From an uncultured Microcaldota archaeon (lineage in GTDB: Archaea; Micrarchaeota; Micrarchaeia; Norongarragalinales; CAINOH01), in NCBI GenBank assembly GCA_903851445.1, contig CAINOH010000009.1, positions 149,908 to 213,907 of the forward strand: a DNA stretch of 64,000 bases, written 5' to 3'. Position numbers and translations under genes: made by a program. Positions 59,284 through 64,000 of this stretch are shown one piece after another. The notes below the pieces were generated by a model. The model was not told where the DNA came from, made no database searches, and saw only the letters and a program-made list of their open reading frames with translations. Positions within the stretch are counted from its first letter, which is position 1; every line of letters begins with the position of its first letter.

Positions 59284-59454
59284 CTATGTCCTCTTTGCGT
59301 ATTTCTTGGTCCAGCGCAGGTGCAGCGGGTTCCTCGTCTTGGAGTTTACCTCGCACTTGTGCGAGCAGTAGTGGCTCACTACGCCCTGCTTGGTGATGAA
59401 CGTCACGCCGGTGCCCACCGGGTACTTGTTTCCGCAGAATGTACAGACTGCCAT
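59284..59454 (-). CDS. rpl24e: Ribosomal protein L24e (eL24)
   Basis: A 56-residue zinc ribosomal protein, short and easily missed. It has the pattern CTFCG ... HYCSHKC, then NPLHLRWTKKY, matching archaeal L24e. Its ATG (59454) abuts the TAA of S28e without any gap, so the two are translated together. Last gene of the L7Ae-S28e-L24e operon. Confidence 0.9.
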   Translation of the reverse strand: MAVCTFCGNKYPVGTGVTFITKQGVVSHYCSHKCEVNSKTRNPLHLRWTKKYAKRT

Positions 59455-59769
59455 TTATTTGGTAGCACCCCGTGGCTTGATCGGCTTTGCCTCGCGCTCG
59501 GTCTCAAGCAGTATCAGGTAATCCCCCTTGCGTATGGGGCCCTTTACGTTGCGCCTAATGACACGGCCCTGGTCGCGGCCCGAGAGCACCTTGCACATTA
59601 CCTGGATGACCTCACCGAACACCCCTGACCGGCCGAGGATTTCGACTACCTGCGAGGGGTAGCCTTCGAAGTTGGCTGGGATTGCAGATGCGTCGGACGC
59701 CTTTGTCTCGAGTGACTTGGCCTGCTCCTCCTTTTCCTTCTTGGATTCAATCTTCTTTTTTCCGCCCAT
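59455..59769 (-). CDS. rps28e: Ribosomal protein S28e (eS28) with N-terminal extension
   Basis: The C-terminal ~68 residues are S28e ([26 protein letters not shown] in parts, [22 protein letters not shown]). The first ~36 residues ([26 protein letters not shown]) are an added charged tail not found in ordinary S28e, which has about 70 residues. The ATG is at 59769. It lies 38 nt after L7Ae and touches L24e. Confidence 0.9.
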   Translation of the reverse strand: MGGKKKIESKKEKEEQAKSLETKASDASAIPANFEGYPSQVVEILGRSGVFGEVIQVMCKVLSGRDQGRVIRRNVKGPIRKGDYLILLETEREAKPIKPRGATK

Positions 59770-59807
59770 TGTAACACGTCTCTAAAAGTAAGTCAAGCTA
59801 GATGGAG

Positions 59808-60197
59808 TTATTTCTTCTTCTCCTCTGCCTTGGGCGCGAGGGCAACAGCCTTCTCTACGACCTCCTTGAGCACGGCCTCGGCCTTGTCCGCCTTGGCCAC
59901 TGCGACTGCCGCAGTCCCCACTCCCAGGCCAGCGGCCTTTCCAAGCGTGAGCTTCTCCGAGATGAACACGTACGGCACCTTCTTCTCACCACAGAGCATC
60001 GGAAGGTGCATGACGATTTCCTCAGGGTCGACGTCAGCTGCGATGAGCACGAGCTTTGCGTTCCCGCGCTCGATGGCCTTTGTCGCCTCGTTGGTTCCCT
60101 TTCGGAGCCCGCCGCACGCAAGGCCGGCCTCCACTACCTGGAGTGCCTTCTGCTGGACGTCGGAGGGGGTTTCGTACTTTACATAAGATTTTGCCAT
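59808..60197 (-). CDS. rpl7ae: Ribosomal protein L7Ae (eL8), kink-turn binder
   Basis: A 129-residue RNA-binding protein. It binds kink-turns in rRNA, box C/D and H/ACA guides and RNase P RNA. Core landmarks are GLRKGTNEATKAIERGNAKLVLIAADVDPEEI (in parts), LPMLCGEKKVPYVFI and LGKAAGLGVGTAAVAV. The C-terminus is extended by Ala/Glu/Lys (KAEEKKK). The ATG at 60197 is directly preceded by the stop of a small frame. First gene of the operon with S28e and L24e. Confidence 0.95.
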   Translation of the reverse strand: MAKSYVKYETPSDVQQKALQVVEAGLACGGLRKGTNEATKAIERGNAKLVLIAADVDPEEIVMHLPMLCGEKKVPYVFISEKLTLGKAAGLGVGTAAVAVAKADKAEAVLKEVVEKAVALAPKAEEKKK

Positions 60198-60281
60198 TTA
60201 CAGATTCACCTTTCTCAATTTCGCTTTCATTGAAAGACGTTTCATCGCTTTCCCCGGGCAGCAGTCGCCGTCCCGGGTCAT
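60198..60281 (-). CDS. Possible 27-residue upstream frame in the L7Ae leader
   Basis: ATG at 60281 to TAA at 60198-60200, whose last base touches the L7Ae ATG. The peptide has CCPGKAMKRLSMKAKLRK. It lies in a predicted leader of about 116 nt after a TATA-like TTTTAAAT at 60339-60346. It may be a leader peptide or chance. Confidence 0.3.
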   Translation of the reverse strand: MTRDGDCCPGKAMKRLSMKAKLRKVNL

Positions 60282-60338
60282 AAAGCCAGAGTCCGCAAAA
60301 ACGCGGAGAACTAGCGAAGTATTTTAGTGCAAATAATG

Positions 60339-60346
60339 ATTTAAAA
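60339..60346 (-). promoter_or_regulatory. TATA-like box of the L7Ae operon
   Basis: TTTTAAAT on the minus strand. Transcription would start near 60314, giving a leader of about 116 nt, long for this genome. Confidence 0.4.
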
Positions 60347-60398
60347 GCGGATAGGATTACAAGAAACCTTAGGCAAATGGCAGGAGCGATGAGTATGA

Positions 60399-60749
60399 AT
60401 GGACAGACGAGAACGGCAACCCCTGGCAGAGTCCCCCGTTAGGAGTAAAGCCGCGCAGGAAGTCGCCTTCGATCACATAAAGTTTTTAGATACGCTTGAC
60501 CCGAAGGTTCATTGCGAGCTAAACCACCCTATCTACACGGAGTACGCCCGCGAAGTTTTTAACAAGACCAACTGGTCTGCTAAAAGCGCCCGCGTGGACG
60601 AGCTGCTGCGCTTTGCAGGAAGCAAGATGCCGGAGTTGACGGGCAAAACCCTACGTCCGGGAACGGCGCGGTTTGAGAAGGCATTCATAAAACATTACTC
60701 GAACTCGCTTGCGTCAATGTGCAGTTCGATACTTCGAAACATGAAGTAG
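60399..60749 (+). CDS. Hypothetical small protein
   Basis: A 116-residue soluble protein, not recognised. It has a charged first third and a helical second half (SARVDELLRFAGSKMPEL, FEKAFIKHYSNSLASMCSS). Its gene is divergent from the L7Ae operon and convergent with corA (18 nt between). Start is ATG at 60399. One of the lone unknown genes of this window. Confidence 0.55.
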   Translation: MDRRERQPLAESPVRSKAAQEVAFDHIKFLDTLDPKVHCELNHPIYTEYAREVFNKTNWSAKSARVDELLRFAGSKMPELTGKTLRPGTARFEKAFIKHYSNSLASMCSSILRNMK

Positions 60750-60767
60750 CCGAAAGGACCGCTTTCC

Positions 60768-61781
60768 CTACAGCCAGTCCTCTTTCTTGAAGTACAGCGT
60801 GGTGCCTACCATCATCACAGCCATCACCGCAAGGAGCACGTAGAAGCCGTACTCGAATTCGGTCTCGGGCATGTTGTGGAAGTTCATCCCGAAGATTCCG
60901 GCAAGGAGCGTGGGCGGCATCAGGATGGTGGATATTGCTGCCACCCGCTTCATCGACTTGTTGAGCGTGTTTGACACGGAAGACAGGTACGCTTCCATCA
61001 CGTTGGTGACCATGTCGCGGTTCATCTCTACGTTGTCCAATAGGCGCACGAGGTGGTCGTAGGTGTCGCGGTAGTACGGCGCGTTCTGGTCGCGTACAAA
61101 GCGCACCTCGCGCCGCGAAAGCGACCCGGCGACGTCGCGGAGCGGCTGGACTTCCTTGCGGAACGTAAAGAGCAGCTTCTTCATGCGCAAGGCTTCTGAA
61201 AGCGTGGCCTTGGTGGGCTGGCCGAGCACCTCGTCCTCGAGACAGTCGAGCTTTTCCGTTATTGCGTTGAAAAGCGGGAAGTAGTCATCGACAGTCGCGT
61301 CCATCACCGCGTACAAAAGGTAGTCCGCGCCAAGCGAGAGCAGGTACGGGTTCTTCTTGGCCTTCTCGTAGACGACTTCCTGCGTGGTGGCATTGTCAAT
61401 GCTGTGGGTGATTATCCAGTTGTCTCCAAGGAAGAAGTTGAGCTGGGTGGTCTTTCCGCTCACAACGTCCGTCTCGTCCGGGCCTATCTCGTAGTCCGGC
61501 CCGGCGCCTGCGGGGATTGCGGGCACCTTGAACGAGTGCACCACCACGAACGCGTAGTTCGGGTAGACTTCGACCTTCGGCCGCTGGTTGGTCTTTCGCG
61601 CGTCCTCGATGGAAAGCTCGTGAAGCCTGAACGCGTGCGCAAGCCCCTCAGTTTCCTTGGGCGTTGGTGCGTCCACATCCACCCACACGGTGTTGGACTT
61701 TACCGCAGCTGCCTTGGCTATTGCCGCAAGGTCGGACTCTTCCCTGGCCTTTCCTTTCGAGTAGATGAGCGCGCGGATCAT
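60768..61781 (-). CDS. corA: CorA magnesium/cobalt transporter
   Basis: Pentameric Mg2+ channel. The 337-residue protein has a long cytoplasmic domain, the long stalk helix, and two C-terminal membrane helices with the loop motif FGMNFHNMPE (GMN signature) between. It ends with LYFKKEDWL, like other CorAs. The ATG at 61781 is chosen, since the 11 residues upstream of it are not conserved. Confidence 0.93.
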   Translation of the reverse strand: MIRALIYSKGKAREESDLAAIAKAAAVKSNTVWVDVDAPTPKETEGLAHAFRLHELSIEDARKTNQRPKVEVYPNYAFVVVHSFKVPAIPAGAGPDYEIGPDETDVVSGKTTQLNFFLGDNWIITHSIDNATTQEVVYEKAKKNPYLLSLGADYLLYAVMDATVDDYFPLFNAITEKLDCLEDEVLGQPTKATLSEALRMKKLLFTFRKEVQPLRDVAGSLSRREVRFVRDQNAPYYRDTYDHLVRLLDNVEMNRDMVTNVMEAYLSSVSNTLNKSMKRVAAISTILMPPTLLAGIFGMNFHNMPETEFEYGFYVLLAVMAVMMVGTTLYFKKEDWL

Positions 61782-61863
61782 TTTTTCACTTGATTTGAAA
61801 ACGGCCCGGCGCAAATTAAAGCTTTTTATTGCGGGCTTACGATTGTGATGTGGACGCGGTGCA

Positions 61864-62574
61864 TTGGGGTTGGGCTACAAAAAAGGGCAACTGGTTCTTT
61901 TCGACCTCGACCAGACCATTGTTGATGCGATTCCCCTTTACGACCGCGCGTGCAGGAGGGCCTTTCGCGAGCACTTCAACGTTGAGTGCAGCGCATACGA
62001 GTTGGACTTTGCTGGAAAGACCATGCCCGCGATAATTCGGGAGGGTTGTGAAAAGAAGGGCGTGCCAAGAACGGAGTACGATGCCAAAGCGCACCTTGTG
62101 ATTCGCGACTTGATACGGTATTTCGACAGCTACGTTTCGCAGAAGGATTCGAATATCAGGGTCCTTCCGGGTGCAAAAGAGCTGCTTGAGGCGCTTTCCA
62201 AAAAGGGCATCCTGCTAGGCATAGTGACCGGGAGCGCGGAAAAAAGCGCAAACAAGCTTCTTTTTCGGGCGGGGCTTCGGCGGTATTTTGCGTTCGTGGT
62301 CGGCGGCGAGCGTGCTGCTGACAAGAAGCAGGCTGCCAAAGAGGCGCTTTCCGAAGCCAAAAAGGCGTTGGGGTGTTTTCCGAAAAAAGTCGTCTTCGTG
62401 GGCGATTCTCCACGCGAGGCGCAGGTTGCAAAAGCCGAAAACTTCGCTTTTATCGGAACCGCAACAGGTTATCACACGAAAAAACAGCTCAAAGATGCCG
62501 GGGCGGCCTTCGTGTTTGCGGACCTTTCAGGCACCAAAAAAGTCCTGGCTGCGATATTGTCGCAACTTAAATGA
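61864..62574 (+). CDS. HAD-family phosphatase
   Basis: A 236-residue phosphohydrolase of the phosphoglycolate phosphatase-like group. Motif I is FDLDQTIVD, motif II TGSAEKS, motif III K in FPKKVV and motif IV GDSPREAQVAKAEN. The cap domain is helical. Start is TTG 61864 or TTG 61870, both giving a short leader to motif I. Substrate unknown. It is followed by a copy of the dispersed 15-bp motif. Confidence 0.88.
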   Translation: MGLGYKKGQLVLFDLDQTIVDAIPLYDRACRRAFREHFNVECSAYELDFAGKTMPAIIREGCEKKGVPRTEYDAKAHLVIRDLIRYFDSYVSQKDSNIRVLPGAKELLEALSKKGILLGIVTGSAEKSANKLLFRAGLRRYFAFVVGGERAADKKQAAKEALSEAKKALGCFPKKVVFVGDSPREAQVAKAENFAFIGTATGYHTKKQLKDAGAAFVFADLSGTKKVLAAILSQLK

Positions 62575-62585
62575 TTGCTTAGTTT

Positions 62586-62600
62586 GTAGTGCCTAACTTT
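62586..62600 (+). repeat. Dispersed 15-bp motif, copy 5
   Basis: GTAGTGCCTAACTTT, 11 nt after the HAD stop, between it and taw1. Confidence 0.75.
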
Positions 62601-62620
62601 CTTCTTTTGTTGGGTTCCGC

Positions 62621-63637
62621 CTAGCCCGTTTTCAGCATCCTTTCCCTTTGCGCCTTCTCGTCCCTGCACAAAAGCGTGACCGCGCTCGGTCCGTGCTCGT
62701 CGGTGACAAGGTATCCAGTTTCCTGCGCAAGCTTCTGCGAGAAGTCGTTTATTTGCGCCTGTGTCGGCATCTCATCCTTTTCCAAAATTATGTATGACGC
62801 GCCGACATGCATATAGCTCTTGGCCTCGACGTAGTCCGGCTGGGCTTTTTCTATCAGTTTGGTAAAGCCATCGATCGCCGCATCGGTCATATTCAGGTTC
62901 CTCATCAAGGTCATCCGCAGGACAGTCCGTGCCTTTCCTTTCAGGCTTGCCATCAGCTCAAGCGACGCCTCGTATTTTTTCCAAGTGTCAGGCTCCTGCG
63001 GCAAAAGGAGTCTTTCGTGCGAGAACTGGTCGAACGCGGCAAGCGAAAGGTAAAGCTGGGTCGGAAGCGCCCGTTCATCAGCAAGTCGTTCAACCATTTC
63101 CGGTCGCGTGCCGTTGGACGCAAGGAACGTCGTCAGGCCCATCCTGTGGAACTCCTTGACAAGTTCCGGAAGCTGGGGGTAGAGCGTGGGTTCGCCTGCA
63201 AGCGAAATAGCCACATGCCTTGGCTTCTGGCTTCTCTTCCAGGAGGCCATATTCACTTTTGAGTTGCCAGGGAAGCCGTTGAGGTTGTGAAGCTGGGCTT
63301 TAATCGCCCCTTCAGCAATGTCTTTCGCACCATCAACTCCGGCCGTCCACTGCGCGGAGTAGCTTGCAGGGTCGCGCCAGCAGAACACGCACTTTTGCGT
63401 GCAGAACGGCAGGGCCGGCGTGAACTGGACGCACTGCTCGCTTGAAATGCCGTAGAACCTGTTCTTGTAGCACGAGCCTCCGGTGAGTATTGCCTTCTTG
63501 CACCAGTGGCACACCTTCACAGCCGAGTGCCTGTGCGGCCCGACAAGCTCGTAGCCTGCCTTTTCCAGGCGGTGAAGCTGTTCCTTGGAGAGGGCAGCAG
63601 GCTGGGTGGTTCCTGCAGGCTCAAGGCAAATGGCCAT
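62621..63637 (-). CDS. taw1: tRNA 4-demethylwyosine synthase (Taw1/TYW1)
   Basis: Radical SAM enzyme that builds the tricyclic ring of wyosine on N1-methylguanosine 37 of tRNA-Phe from pyruvate. The 338-residue protein has the SAM cluster cysteines C79, C83 and C86 (CTQKCVFC), extra N-terminal cysteines C43, C46 and C56 for the second iron-sulfur cluster, and the conserved SLAGEPTLYP, FLASNGTRPEM and VEAKSYMHVGAS. The start is the ATG at 63637. Full length; a normal archaeal enzyme. Confidence 0.95.
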   Translation of the reverse strand: MAICLEPAGTTQPAALSKEQLHRLEKAGYELVGPHRHSAVKVCHWCKKAILTGGSCYKNRFYGISSEQCVQFTPALPFCTQKCVFCWRDPASYSAQWTAGVDGAKDIAEGAIKAQLHNLNGFPGNSKVNMASWKRSQKPRHVAISLAGEPTLYPQLPELVKEFHRMGLTTFLASNGTRPEMVERLADERALPTQLYLSLAAFDQFSHERLLLPQEPDTWKKYEASLELMASLKGKARTVLRMTLMRNLNMTDAAIDGFTKLIEKAQPDYVEAKSYMHVGASYIILEKDEMPTQAQINDFSQKLAQETGYLVTDEHGPSAVTLLCRDEKAQRERMLKTG

Positions 63638-63738
63638 AGAATCTGTTTTTGCCTGCCAAGGTATTTAGTGCCTGCGGATGGGGGCAACAGCGGTTTTTAA
63701 TCGGTGGCGTTTCTAATGTTTTCAGAAGGTGGTTTGGA

Positions 63739-64000
63739 ATGACTCCACAAAACGAGGCTACCCGCAAAGGCAATCTTCCCGTTTCTCAAGTTATGGAAAT
63801 GAAGGGAAAATTAGCCCATCTTGATGTGCACATGCCGGATTCAGACCATTATTTGCACAGTTTTGGGAAATTCCTATCCAAGAGGATATGCGACCACCAA
63901 CTCGCCCCCGCAGGTTTTCATACTGCCGCACAGCTGGCGCTTTTTGATTTAGAACGGGGGAAGGACGGCTATACAGGAGAACCCATACGTCATGACTTGG
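63739..64000 (+). CDS. Hypothetical protein, cut by the window end
   Basis: The first 87 residues of an unrecognised protein. It has His/Asp-rich stretches (HMPDSDHYLHSF) and a basic SKRICDHQ. A GAAGGTGG ribosome-binding site precedes the ATG at 63739. The rest is outside the window. Confidence 0.55.
   Translation, partial: MTPQNEATRKGNLPVSQVMEMKGKLAHLDVHMPDSDHYLHSFGKFLSKRICDHQLAPAGFHTAAQLALFDLERGKDGYTGEPIRHDL

Overview
This is a 64 kb stretch of an archaeal chromosome. Domain-level markers are a TATA-binding protein, TFE, GatD/GatE, CDP-archaeol synthase, Trm56, Taw1, ribosomal proteins L7Ae, S28e and L24e, and a tRNA-Trp interrupted by bulge-helix-bulge introns. Many genes start with GTG or TTG. 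Many have an AT-rich TATA-like element about 25 nt before the start, which suggests leaderless transcripts. The base composition is GC-rich with short intergenic gaps. The lineage cannot be fixed from the sequence alone; a small-genome (DPANN-like) or otherwise uncultivated archaeon is an inference.

Layout. 0-5 kb: a one-repeat TBP, a secretion ATPase, an exported beta-sandwich protein, Elp3 and a small unknown. 5-8 kb: an ABC importer (fused permease plus ATPase) with no binding protein in view. 7.9-11.1 kb: gatD-gatE, the tRNA-dependent amidotransferase. 11.2-16.1 kb: a type IV pilus (Tad-like) operon with a membrane protein, ATPase, two TadC-type membrane proteins and a 41-residue class III prepilin. 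16.1-19.5 kb: isoprenoid genes (GHMP/mevalonate kinase, prenyl diphosphate synthase, type 2 IPP isomerase). 19.5-21.3 kb: glutamyl-tRNA synthetase.

21.7-31.5 kb plus 42.2-43.1 kb is the most striking part: all parts of a eukaryote-style ubiquitin-like conjugation system. It has an 80-residue ubiquitin-like modifier that already ends in Gly-Gly, a compact E1, an E2 with HPN motif and catalytic Cys, a zinc protein with a RING/PHD-like C4HC3 motif, and a JAMM-type deconjugase. Interleaved are a 508-residue winged-helix protein with a histone H1-like tail, a 1446-residue coiled-coil protein and a disordered protein. A small coiled-coil protein upstream of E2 shares a motif with the giant one.

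31.5-46 kb is a mosaic of housekeeping and membrane genes: an inositol phosphatase-family enzyme, zinc ribbon, enolase, dCTP deaminase, a winged-helix regulator, small membrane proteins, a PRC-barrel protein, TFE, Trm56, a rhomboid with a coiled-coil insertion, a KaiC-like ATPase, a MacB/FtsX permease, an archaeosortase next to CDP-archaeol synthase, and tRNAs for initiator Met, Lys, Cys and Gln. 45.7-47 kb holds a solitary TnpB element. 47-64 kb carries a methyltransferase, a two-domain ThyX-like protein, an HTH-CBS regulator, MetRS, the two-intron tRNA-Trp, RNase HII, a possible structured RNA locus, a DEDD exonuclease, ScpB, ribosomal protein S2, an MBL-fold hydrolase, the L7Ae-S28e-L24e operon, CorA, a HAD phosphatase and Taw1.

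Some genes form visible pathways. GltX, GatDE and tRNA-Gln(CUG) give indirect Gln-tRNA formation. The isoprenoid genes and CarS feed archaeal lipid synthesis. dCTP deaminase and the ThyX-like protein are consistent with dTMP synthesis. A 15-bp sequence (GTAGTGCCTAACTTT) occurs at least four times, with a fifth 12-bp match, far above chance and without explanation.
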